46,144 nt of DNA from Micromonospora foliorum. GTDB taxonomy: Bacteria > Actinomycetota > Actinomycetes > Mycobacteriales > Micromonosporaceae. Below, one piece after another: positions 27,814 through 36,133 of this stretch. Position 1 is the stretch's first letter. Every line of letters starts with the position of its first letter. The position numbers and the translations under genes are program-made. The stretch is from NCBI RefSeq assembly GCF_022229015.1, contig NZ_JAKKFF010000031.1, positions 1 to 46,144 of the forward strand, read 5' to 3'. The notes under the pieces were generated by a model. It was not told the origin of the DNA and searched no databases. It saw only the letters and a list, made by a program, of their open reading frames with translations.

Positions 27814-30800
27814 CTACGCGAGCAGGTCGTCCATCAGCTCGCGGATCCGGCTGACGGCCGCGGCGGGCGGCCGCTCGCGCCACGCGGCCAGCAACGGCTC
27901 ACGCTGCTCCTCGTTCCCGAGGATGGCGTTGAGCCGTTCGCCGCTTTCGAACGGAAAGAACATCTCGATCTGGGTGCCGATCCGCTTCGCGAGGATGGCC
28001 AGTTCGCGGGCGGTGTCGACGTCACCCCGGTACGCCGAGAGTTCCGCGCCGCCCGACGCCCACGCCCCGATCACCGGCAGGTCCCGCGAGGTCAGCGCGT
28101 CGTCCCGGGCGAGCGACAGCATCGCGGCCGCCTGGACGGTGGCGTCGTTGCCCGACACCCGCCCGGCCTGGGCCACCCGCAGGTAGATGATCGCCGCCGT
28201 GGCCCGGAGCATCACCCGCGGCTGCGGTTGCGGCCCGACCCAGCCGGCGAGGACGCGCGTCACCTTGTCGGCGTGGGCGAGCGTCTCGTCGTACCGCTCG
28301 CGCTGCCAGGCGAGGTGCGCCAGGCCGAGCAGCGCCTGTGCGGCGTCGATCTGCTCGGCCTGGCCCAGCGCGGCCGTCTCGCCCAGTCGCCGCTCCGCCT
28401 CCGCGTCACCGCTGAGGGCGAGTTGCACGTCCAGCCGGACCCGGATCGACCGCGCGTCCTGCGTCGCGCCGACCAGCTCCATGTGCTGGACACTGCGGGT
28501 CAGCCACTCGGCCGACCGGGCATCCCCGCCCGGGACCAGGAACTGCCCGACCGCACCCGCCGCCATCGCCATGCCCCAGTGGTCTCCGGCGGCCTCGAAG
28601 CGGTGGTACGCCTGCTCGGCGTCGCTGATGGACGCTTCCGGCAGGCCGCCGTTCTCCCGGACCGCCGCGCGCGCGAACAGCCCCAGCCCCTGCACGTACG
28701 GGTCCGGGTGCGCGACCATCTCGGTCGCGCTCTTCAGGCTCTGCTCCACATCGGACGCGTCGAAGCCGGGCAGCGCCGCCGCGATGGCGGTCAGCCGGGA
28801 CGACACCTCGGCGGGCCGTTCGGCCTGGAGCGTCCGCAGTGCCCGCCGGGCGAGCACGGCGGGCCGCAGGTCGGCGCTGACGCCGGCGTTCACGCTGATC
28901 ACCACGCACGTCCAGGCCAGCCGGTCGGCGTTGGGCAGTGGCCGGCCGCTGGCCGCGCCACGCAGGATCGCGGACCGCAGCCGCCGCTGCGGGTCGTCGA
29001 TGTGCAGCAGCCCGCGCGCCCAGGCGAGGACCTCAAGGTGCAGGCCCCGCACCGACCAGAGGTGGAACAGCGCGGTGGCGACGTCGACGGCGGCGGGCTC
29101 GTCGTCCGCCCCCATTGCCCATCGCAGGCCCGCGACAAGGTTGTCCTGCTCGGCGGCGCAACGGTGCAGCGCCTCGACCTGGCCGGGGCCGATGAACCGG
29201 CCGGCGAGTGCGACGGCCTGCTCCCGCGCCCACCTGACCAGGCCGGCCATGGCCTCATCCCGGGCGCCGGCCGCGTCCAGCCGGGCCTCGCCGTACTCGC
29301 GGACCGTTTCGAGCATTCGGTAGCGCGGCGGACCGTCCCCCTCGACCAGGGTCAACAGGGACTGTTCGACGAGGGTCGCCAGGCCGCGCCGGACGTCCGG
29401 GGCCTGCGCGACGGCGGCGGCGAGGTCCGCGGTGAACGGCGCGGGAATCACGGCGACCCGCTGGAGCAGGTGGCGGTCGTCCTCGGCGAGCAGTTCCCGG
29501 CTCCAGTCGACCAACGCCCACAGGCTCGCGTGCCGCTCGGGCAGGCCGCGCAGGGCGTCGTCGAGCAACGCGAACCGGTCGGTCAGCCCGGCGAGCACGT
29601 CGTCGATCGGCATGTGCCGCAGTCGCGCGGCGGCCAGTTCGAGCGCCAACGGCAGGTTGTCGAGCCGGTGGCACAGGGCGAGCGCCCGTTCGGTGTCCCA
29701 GGTCGGCACGGCGCCACCGGCCCGTGCGCGGGACTCGACCAGCGCGAGCGCGTCGGCGTCCGGCAAGGCGGTCAGCCGGTGCACCAACTCGCCGACCAGG
29801 CCCAGTGGGGCGCGGCTCGTCGCGAGCACCGCGACCTCCGGCGAGGCCACCGCGACCAGGTCCGCGACGACGACGGCCACCGCGTCGAGCACGTGCTCGC
29901 AGTTGTCCAGCACCACCAGCCCGTCCAGGTCCGGCGCCACGGCGCGCAGCCGCTCCTCGGGGCTGAGGACCCGCCGCTCCAGCCCCAGATTGCCGCCGGT
30001 CGCCGTGGTGTCCGCACCGCCGAGCGCGGCGAGCACCGTCGGCAGCACCTCGTCGGGCGAGCGCAGGCCAGCGAGTTCGATCACGCGTACCGCCTGCCCG
30101 GCCGCCGCCGTGCGCCTGGCCACCTCGGCGGCGAGCCGGGTCTTGCCCGCCCCGCCGGTCGCCACGATCGTCACGACGGGCGCCTCGGCGAGCGCGTCGG
30201 TGACGGCCTCGACGTCCCGTTCCCGCCCGACGAGCGGGGCCATGGGACGACGCCACGCGGCGGGCAGCGTGATCCGCGCCGGTCGCCGGGGCGGCGCCGC
30301 GACGGGCGGGGCGGTGAGTTCACCGCGCAGCAACGCCAGGTGCACGCTCGTGAGCACGGGAGACGGGTCGGTGCCGTACCGGTCGGCCAGGTCGGCGCGC
30401 AGCCGCTCGACCACCTCCAGCGCCTCCGCCTCCCGCCCCTGCGCGGCCAGCACCCGGACGAGCAGGGCGGCCGACGGCTCGTCCGGTGGTGTGCGCGCGA
30501 CGAGTCGGCCCAGGTCGACCTCGTCGAACGGGCCCACGCCGGCGAGTGCCGCCTGCGCGCGCAGCGCGGCGACCTCGGCGAACAGGCGGGTGTCCTCGGC
30601 GCTGACCAACTCCGGCACCTCGGGGAACAGGGCCCGCGCCTGATCGGCCAGGCCGCGGGCGGCACGGAGGTCACCGCACCGGAGCAGGGTGCCCGCCTGC
30701 TCGACGAGCGCGCGCGCCTCGACCGCGTCCACCGTGATCTCCTCGGCGGGCAGCCGGTATCCGCCCGGCACCGCGACCACGGGCAGCCCGAGACGGCGTA

Positions 30801-30993
30801 CCCGGGACACGAGCGCCTGGACGGCGCCGGTCGCGTCGTCGGGTGGCGTGCCGTCCCAGACGGCGTCCACGAGCAGGCTCACGGAGACCGCCCGCCCCCG
30901 CGCGTCGACGAGCGCGCGGAGCACCGCCGCGAGCCGTTCACCCCGAACGGGCTGGCCGTCGACGGCGAGTGGGCCGAGGGTCGCGATGTGCAC
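27814..30993 (-). CDS. AfsR/SARP-family regulator with NB-ARC and TPR-like regions
   Basis: A large regulator of about 1059 residues. The N-terminus (VHIATLGPLAVDGQPVRGERLAAVLRALV...LVDAVWDGTPP...VPGGYRLP) is an OmpR-type winged helix, followed by a bacterial transcriptional activation domain to about residue 230. An NB-ARC ATPase follows, with P-loop GGAGKT at about 280-285 and Walker B-like VVLDNCEHVLDA, then a long helical TPR-like region. This is the AfsR-type architecture of SARP activators. The GTG at 30993 starts at the conserved domain edge; GTG at 31011 is an alternative, and neither has a strong ribosome site. The phased GTGTCRG repeats before drrA make drrAB its likely target. Confidence 0.9.
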   Translation of the reverse strand: MHIATLGPLAVDGQPVRGERLAAVLRALVDARGRAVSVSLLVDAVWDGTPPDDATGAVQALVSRVRRLGLPVVAVPGGYRLPAEEITVDAVEARALVEQAGTLLRCGDLRAARGLADQARALFPEVPELVSAEDTRLFAEVAALRAQAALAGVGPFDEVDLGRLVARTPPDEPSAALLVRVLAAQGREAEALEVVERLRADLADRYGTDPSPVLTSVHLALLRGELTAPPVAAPPRRPARITLPAAWRRPMAPLVGRERDVEAVTDALAEAPVVTIVATGGAGKTRLAAEVARRTAAAGQAVRVIELAGLRSPDEVLPTVLAALGGADTTATGGNLGLERRVLSPEERLRAVAPDLDGLVVLDNCEHVLDAVAVVVADLVAVASPEVAVLATSRAPLGLVGELVHRLTALPDADALALVESRARAGGAVPTWDTERALALCHRLDNLPLALELAAARLRHMPIDDVLAGLTDRFALLDDALRGLPERHASLWALVDWSRELLAEDDRHLLQRVAVIPAPFTADLAAAVAQAPDVRRGLATLVEQSLLTLVEGDGPPRYRMLETVREYGEARLDAAGARDEAMAGLVRWAREQAVALAGRFIGPGQVEALHRCAAEQDNLVAGLRWAMGADDEPAAVDVATALFHLWSVRGLHLEVLAWARGLLHIDDPQRRLRSAILRGAASGRPLPNADRLAWTCVVISVNAGVSADLRPAVLARRALRTLQAERPAEVSSRLTAIAAALPGFDASDVEQSLKSATEMVAHPDPYVQGLGLFARAAVRENGGLPEASISDAEQAYHRFEAAGDHWGMAMAAGAVGQFLVPGGDARSAEWLTRSVQHMELVGATQDARSIRVRLDVQLALSGDAEAERRLGETAALGQAEQIDAAQALLGLAHLAWQRERYDETLAHADKVTRVLAGWVGPQPQPRVMLRATAAIIYLRVAQAGRVSGNDATVQAAAMLSLARDDALTSRDLPVIGAWASGGAELSAYRGDVDTARELAILAKRIGTQIEMFFPFESGERLNAILGNEEQREPLLAAWRERPPAAAVSRIRELMDDLLA

Positions 30994-31088
30994 GGACCCA
31001 GCATCCCCCACGCGCGCACGGGCCCGACGACCACCGGTCCGCCGGGCTGGTCACGGGCCCGAGACCGGCTTGACAGACCATGATTTGG

Positions 31089-31107
31089 TTAGGTTAGCCT
31101 AACCTCA
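31089..31107 (+). promoter_or_regulatory. IdeR/DtxR iron box of the siderophore uptake operon
   Basis: TTAGGTTAGCCTAACCT at 31089-31105 matches the first 17 positions of the 19-bp IdeR/DtxR consensus; only the last two differ. A TTGACA lies at 31070-31075 and a TANNNT -10 candidate (TAGCCT, 31095-31100) lies inside the box, so iron-loaded repressor would block the promoter. The ATG begins at 31107, consistent with a leaderless or very short leader. Confidence 0.9.
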
Positions 31108-31940
31108 TGAAGAGCGAGTTGACGTCGGTCAACGGGGAGCGCAGCCTGTCCGGCGTCGACCTCCGTCTGGGCTATCACGGTGTGCCGGTGGTGCACGGTG
31201 CCGTGATCAACCTCCGCGCGGGTGCCGTCACCGCACTGGTGGGGCCCAACGGCAGCGGCAAGTCCACCCTGCTGCGGGCCCTGGCCCGACTGCACCCGAT
31301 CGACGCCGGAACCGTGCACCTCGCCGACGGCGTCACCGCCGCCGGCCTCGCGGCCCGGGAGTTCGCCCGGCGGGTCACCCTGCTCGCCCAGAGCCGGCCG
31401 GTGCCCAGCGGCGTCACCGTCCGCGACGTCGTCGGCTACGGCCGCCACCCCTACCGGGGGCGCTGGCGCACCGAGGATCCCGACGGTCCCGCCGCCATCG
31501 CACGCGCCATGGACGTCACCGGTGTCGCCGCGATGGCCGACCGTCCCGTCGACGAACTCTCCGGAGGCGAGTTGCAGCGGGTGTGGTTGGCCACCTGCCT
31601 CGCCCAGGACACTCCGGTGCTGCTCCTCGACGAGCCCACCACCTTCCTCGACCTGCGCTACCAGGTGGAGATCCTCGACCTGGTCCGTGACCTCGCGGAC
31701 GAGCACGGCGTCGCCGTCGGCGTCGTGCTGCACGACCTCAACCAGGCAGCCGCAGTGGCGGACGAGGTGGTCCTGTTGCAGCAGGGCCGGGTCCGCGCCA
31801 CCGGCACCCCGGCAACGGTGTTCACCGAGAACGCCCTCACCGAGACCTACGGGATCCGCATCGAGGTGACCAGCGATCCGCTCAGCGGACTGGTCACCAC
31901 CCGCCCCGTCGGGCGGCATCAGATCCGCGCCCTGGTCTGA
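31107..31940 (+). CDS. Iron-siderophore ABC importer ATPase (FecE/FepC type)
   Basis: A 277-residue ATPase that energises ferric-siderophore uptake. It has Walker A GPNGSGKST, a Q-loop in TLLAQSRPVPSGVTVRDVVGYGRHPYRGRW (the family YGRxP motif), signature LSGGELQRVWLA, Walker B VLLLDEPTTFLDL and switch His in VLHDLNQA. It is the first gene after the iron box, so expression should rise on iron limitation. No ribosome site is present, in line with a leaderless mRNA. The binding-protein gene follows after 32 nt. Confidence 0.93.
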   Translation: MKSELTSVNGERSLSGVDLRLGYHGVPVVHGAVINLRAGAVTALVGPNGSGKSTLLRALARLHPIDAGTVHLADGVTAAGLAAREFARRVTLLAQSRPVPSGVTVRDVVGYGRHPYRGRWRTEDPDGPAAIARAMDVTGVAAMADRPVDELSGGELQRVWLATCLAQDTPVLLLDEPTTFLDLRYQVEILDLVRDLADEHGVAVGVVLHDLNQAAAVADEVVLLQQGRVRATGTPATVFTENALTETYGIRIEVTSDPLSGLVTTRPVGRHQIRALV

Positions 31941-31972
31941 ACACCCCTCATCCACAGCAGAGAAAGACCGTC

Positions 31973-32956
31973 ATGACCCGTACCCGTTTCACCGCCCTCA
32001 TCGCCGTCGTGACCGCCCTGACGCTCGGCGCCTGCGGCACCACCGAGAACGCCGCGGCCCCCGAGACCTCCGCCTCGGCGGCCGGAGGCCCGGTCACCCT
32101 CACCGACAGTCGGGGCAAGGAGATCACCCTCAAGGCGCCGGCGACCAAGGTCGTCGGGCTGGAGTGGGGCGAGGTCGAGATGCTGGTCAGCCTCGGCGTC
32201 ATGCCGGTCGGTGTCGCCGACCCCAAGGGCTACGGCACCTGGGTCACCTCCGCGAAGCTCGACCCGGGCGTCAAGGACGTCGGCACCCGCGGCGAACCCA
32301 GCGTCGACTCGATCGTCGCCCTCCAACCCGACCTCGTCGTGATGGAGGACGACCGGGGCGCCAACATGGTCAGCCAGCTGGAGAAGTTCGTGCCCGTCGT
32401 GGTCGCCAAGGGCAGTGACGCCACCGACAACCTCGGCCGGATGCGCACCGACCTCAACATGATCGCGAAGGCGGTCGGCAAGACCACCGAGGCGGAGAAG
32501 CTGCTCGCCGACTTCGACGCGGCCATCGCCGACGGCAGGAAGAAGATCGCCGACGCGGGTGCCGCCGGCCGGCCGTTCGCCATCGCCGACGGCTGGAAGG
32601 AGGGCAGCACCGTCAGCATCCGGATGTTCGGCAAGGGCGCGCTGGTCTCCCAGATCGGCATCCAGCTCGGCCTCACCAACGCCTGGACCGGCAAGTCCGA
32701 TGAGGTGTGGGGCCTCGGCCAGACCGACGTCGAGGGCATGACGGTCCTCAAGGACCCGAACATGCACCTCTTCTACAACGCCTCCGACGGCGACGACGTG
32801 TTCGCCGACGGGCTCGCCGGCAACGCCATCTGGAAGTCGCTGCCCTTCGTGCGGCAGGGCAACCTGCACAAGATGCCCAATGGCGTCTGGACCTTCGGCG
32901 GTCCGCTCTCCGGCAAGCAGTACATCGACGAGCTCGTCAAGACGTACGCGGTGTGA
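31973..32956 (+). CDS. Iron-siderophore-binding lipoprotein (FecB/FepB type)
   Basis: A 327-residue class III binding protein. The lipoprotein signal is MTRTRFTALIAVVTALTLGAC with a good lipobox (LGAC) and lipidated Cys21. The mature part has VTLTDSRGKEITLKAPATKVVGLEWGEVEMLVSLGVMPVG and PSVDSIVALQPDLVVME, as in TroA/FepB-type proteins. It delivers a ferric siderophore to the permease. The following permease gene overlaps it by 4 nt. The siderophore type cannot be read from the sequence. Confidence 0.93.
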   Translation: MTRTRFTALIAVVTALTLGACGTTENAAAPETSASAAGGPVTLTDSRGKEITLKAPATKVVGLEWGEVEMLVSLGVMPVGVADPKGYGTWVTSAKLDPGVKDVGTRGEPSVDSIVALQPDLVVMEDDRGANMVSQLEKFVPVVVAKGSDATDNLGRMRTDLNMIAKAVGKTTEAEKLLADFDAAIADGRKKIADAGAAGRPFAIADGWKEGSTVSIRMFGKGALVSQIGIQLGLTNAWTGKSDEVWGLGQTDVEGMTVLKDPNMHLFYNASDGDDVFADGLAGNAIWKSLPFVRQGNLHKMPNGVWTFGGPLSGKQYIDELVKTYAV

Positions 32957-35061
32957 GCGTGCTGAACGCGCCCCCACGCCCGGAGCCGGCCACCCGGCCG
33001 GCTCCGGGCGGACGCCTGGCCGTGCCCCGCGTCGCCGGTGTCTTCGTCGCCGCGATCCTGCTGCTGCTCGTGGTCGGCGCGCTGCACCTCACCCAGGGCA
33101 CCTCGAACGTCGGCGCCCTCGACCTGCTGCGGCTCGCGACCGGCGCCGACGACGAGGCGGCCCGCGTGCTGATCGCCTCCCGGCTGCCCCGGCTCCTCGC
33201 CGGGCTGGCCATCGGCGTGGCGCTCGGGTTCGCCGGGGCGGCGTTGCAGTCGATCGCCCGCAACCCGCTCGCCTCCCCCGACACCCTCGCGGTCAACGCG
33301 GGCGCCCACCTCGCGATCGTCGCCGTCGCCGCGTTCGGCGTCTCGCTGCCCGCGCTGCCCGCCGGCGGCCTCGCCTTCTGCGGCGGGTTGGCCGCCGCCG
33401 GCCTGGTGATGGCGATGTCCTCCGGCGGGCAGGCCGGCACCACCCGCCTGATCCTCGCCGGCTCGGCGACCGCGCTGGCGCTCGGGTCGGTGACCACCCT
33501 GCTGCTGCTCCTGTTCGAGCAGGCCACCATCGGGCTGTTCGCCTGGGGGAACGGCTCGTTGGTGCAGAGCGACCTGACCGCGCTGACCCAACTCGCTCCG
33601 GTGATCGTCGGCGCCGCCGTCGTGCTCGTGCTGCTCGGGCACCGCCTCGACATTCTCGCCCTCGGCGACGACACCGCCACCGTGCTCGGCCTCGACGTGC
33701 GGCGCACCCGGCTCACCGTCATGGTGCTGGCCGTGCTGCTCTCCGCCGCGGCCGTCACCCTCACCGGCCCGGTCGGCTTCGTCGGCCTGTGCGCCCCGGT
33801 GATCGTCCGGCTGCTCGCCCCCGTGGTGCCGGGGGTGCACCGGCACCGCATCCTGCTGCCGTTGTCCGGCATCGCCGGGGTCATCATCGTGCTCGGCTCC
33901 GACGTGCTGCTGCGGGCCGTGATGGGCGGGCAGGCCGGGGTCGACATCCCCACCGGCGTGGTCACCACCCTGTTCGGCGCGGCGATCCTCATCTGGCTGG
34001 CCCGCCGGCACCGGGACGCGGGCCCCACCCGCCGTCCGCCCGGTGGCCACGCGGCCGTTCGCTCCGCCGCCTTCCACCGCGGCGTCGTCGCTGTCACCGC
34101 CGTCCTGACCGTCGGCGCCGTGGCGGTCGCCATGCTCGCCGGTGACACCTGGGTGCTGCTCGGTGACGTGGTGAACTGGCTCAACGGCAGCACCGGGCCC
34201 GCGTACACCTTTGTGCTGGACCAGCGGTGGCCGCGCGTCGCCGCGGCGGTCCTGGCTGGCGCGGCGCTCGCGGTCGCCGGCACCACCGTGCAGGCGGTCT
34301 GCCGCAACCCGCTGGCCGAACCCGGCATCCTCGGCATCACCGCCGGCGCCGGGCTGGGGGCCGTCTCCCTGCTCACCTTCGTGCCGCTCGCCGGGGTGTG
34401 GGCCGTCTCCGGCGTCGCCGGGCTCGGCGCGATGCTGGCGTTCGCCCTGGTCTACGGCCTGGCCTGGCGCGGCGGGTTGAGCTCCGACCGACTGGTGCTG
34501 ATCGGCTTCGGCGCCTGGCAGGGCGGCATGGCGGTCATCACCTACCTGGTCGTCGCCTTCGACCCGTGGAACACCGGCAAGGCGTTGACCTGGCTGTCCG
34601 GCTCCACCTACGGCCGGATGCCCACCCAGGTGCTGCCGGTGCTGATCGCCCTGCTGGTGCTCACCCCGGCGGTGGTCGCCGCCCGCCGGGAGCTCGACCT
34701 GATGGCGCTGGACGACGACACCCCCCGGGTGCTGGGCGTCCGGCTGGAACGCACCCGGTTGGTCGCGCTCGGCGCGGCGGCGCTGCTCACGTCCACCGCC
34801 GTCTCGGCCGTCGGGGTCATCGGCTTCGTCGGCCTGGTCGCCCCGCACGCGGCGCGGGCGCTCGTCGGCGGGCGGCATTCCCGGGTGCTTCCGGTGGCCG
34901 CCCTGCTCGGCGCTGCGCTGGTCAGCATCGCCGACACCCTCGGCCGGACGGTCATCGCTCCAGCTCAGATCCCCGCCGGCCTGGTCACCGCCATGATCGG
35001 CACCCCGTACTTCGTCTGGTTGCTGTGGCGGTCCCGCGCCGTGGCGGGCACCACCCGGTAG
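32953..35061 (+). CDS. Fused double FecCD-type iron-siderophore permease
   Basis: A 702-residue membrane protein made of two complete FecCD/BtuC permease domains in one chain, as in FhuB, so it needs no second permease. Domain 1 (about residues 15-345) has RLPRLLAGLAIG, ARNPLASPDTLAVNAGA and GPVGFVGLCAPVIVRLL. Domain 2 (about 370-695) has RWPRVAAAVLAGAALAVAG, CRNPLAEPGILGITAGAGLG and GVIGFVGLVAPHAARALVG, the last two being the ATPase-coupling region. A hydrophilic linker joins them. The GTG start overlaps the lipoprotein gene stop (GTGA). The reductase gene follows after 27 nt. Confidence 0.92.
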   Translation: MSVLNAPPRPEPATRPAPGGRLAVPRVAGVFVAAILLLLVVGALHLTQGTSNVGALDLLRLATGADDEAARVLIASRLPRLLAGLAIGVALGFAGAALQSIARNPLASPDTLAVNAGAHLAIVAVAAFGVSLPALPAGGLAFCGGLAAAGLVMAMSSGGQAGTTRLILAGSATALALGSVTTLLLLLFEQATIGLFAWGNGSLVQSDLTALTQLAPVIVGAAVVLVLLGHRLDILALGDDTATVLGLDVRRTRLTVMVLAVLLSAAAVTLTGPVGFVGLCAPVIVRLLAPVVPGVHRHRILLPLSGIAGVIIVLGSDVLLRAVMGGQAGVDIPTGVVTTLFGAAILIWLARRHRDAGPTRRPPGGHAAVRSAAFHRGVVAVTAVLTVGAVAVAMLAGDTWVLLGDVVNWLNGSTGPAYTFVLDQRWPRVAAAVLAGAALAVAGTTVQAVCRNPLAEPGILGITAGAGLGAVSLLTFVPLAGVWAVSGVAGLGAMLAFALVYGLAWRGGLSSDRLVLIGFGAWQGGMAVITYLVVAFDPWNTGKALTWLSGSTYGRMPTQVLPVLIALLVLTPAVVAARRELDLMALDDDTPRVLGVRLERTRLVALGAAALLTSTAVSAVGVIGFVGLVAPHAARALVGGRHSRVLPVAALLGAALVSIADTLGRTVIAPAQIPAGLVTAMIGTPYFVWLLWRSRAVAGTTR

Positions 35062-35088
35062 ACGCCGGCCCGAGTCGAGAGAGGCACC

Positions 35089-36000
35089 ATGACCGAGACC
35101 CTGCCCATCGCCCCGTGGCGCGTGTTCGCCGTCACCGTCCGCGCGGTGCGCCGACTGAGCCCGTCCTTCACCCGGGTGACCTTCACCGGGGCGGACCTGG
35201 ACCGCTTCGCCGACAACGGTTACGACCAGCGGATCAAACTGGCGCTGCCGCTGCCCGGTCACGACCGGGCGACCCTGCCGGACGGCGCGGACTGGTACGC
35301 GACGTGGCGGGCCCTGCCCGAGCACCTGCGCAACCCGATCCGCACCTACACGGTGCGGGCGGTCCGACCAGAGCTGGCCGAGGTCGACGTCGACCTCGTG
35401 CTGCACGGCGACAGTGGCCCGGCGACACGCTGGGCCCGGCGGGCCAGCGTCGGCGACGAGATCGCCCTGGTCGGACCGGACGCCGGCTTCGACGGCAACC
35501 ACGGCGGGGTCGAGTTTCGACAGCCGACCGGTGGCACCCTGCTGCTGGCCGGGGACGAGACCGCCGTGCCGGCGATCAGCAGCATCTGCGAGCGGCTCCC
35601 CCGCGACGCCCGGGGCACGGTCGTGCTGGAGGTACCCGACGCCGCCGACGTGTTGCCGCTGGTCGCGCCCCCCGGCGTCGAGGTCCGCTGGCTGTCCCGG
35701 GGCGCCGACGGGTACGGCAGCCACCTGGTGCCCGCCGTCGTCGCCGCGGCCGGGGAACTGCTGACCCCCGGCGCGTCGGCGGCCGTCCGGCCCGTGCCCG
35801 ACGTGGACGTGGACGTGGACACCGAGATCCTGTGGGAGGTGCCCGAGGAGGTGGCCTCGGTGCCGCTGTACGCGTGGCTGGCCGGGGAGGCCGGCGTCAT
35901 CCGTAACCTGCGCCGGCACCTCGTCGCCGAGCGGGGTCTGGACCGCCGGGCGGTGGCCTTCATGGGTTACTGGCGGCTCGGCCGCGCCGACGCCGACTGA
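35089..36000 (+). CDS. Siderophore-interacting protein (ViuB/SIP-type ferric reductase)
   Basis: A 303-residue flavoprotein of the siderophore-interacting family, which reduces the imported ferric siderophore to release iron in the cytosol. FAD-binding features are RTYTVRAVRP (RxYTxR) and VDLVLHGDSGPATRWARRASVGDEIALVGP. The C-terminal NAD(P)H domain has TLLLAGDETAVPAISSI and ends EAGVIRNLRRHLVAERGLDRRAVAFMGYWRLG, the family ending. It starts after GAGAGG. It closes the four-gene iron operon. Confidence 0.92.
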   Translation: MTETLPIAPWRVFAVTVRAVRRLSPSFTRVTFTGADLDRFADNGYDQRIKLALPLPGHDRATLPDGADWYATWRALPEHLRNPIRTYTVRAVRPELAEVDVDLVLHGDSGPATRWARRASVGDEIALVGPDAGFDGNHGGVEFRQPTGGTLLLAGDETAVPAISSICERLPRDARGTVVLEVPDAADVLPLVAPPGVEVRWLSRGADGYGSHLVPAVVAAAGELLTPGASAAVRPVPDVDVDVDTEILWEVPEEVASVPLYAWLAGEAGVIRNLRRHLVAERGLDRRAVAFMGYWRLGRADAD

Positions 36001-36133
36001 CGACGCCGCGAGGCGCGCCACCCCGGGCCGGCCCGCGAGGTGCGTCGGAGGCCGTGAGGCGCGTACCGTTTCGGGTCGGACTTGGGGCGGACCGGCTGGA
36101 GCCGGCACGGGATACGGGACGAGACAACGACGC

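Noticed and set aside
28228..31083. 951-codon open frame on the plus strand
   Set aside because: It is antisense to the SARP gene, with Arg/Gly/Val-rich translation and no motif. It is a shadow frame.
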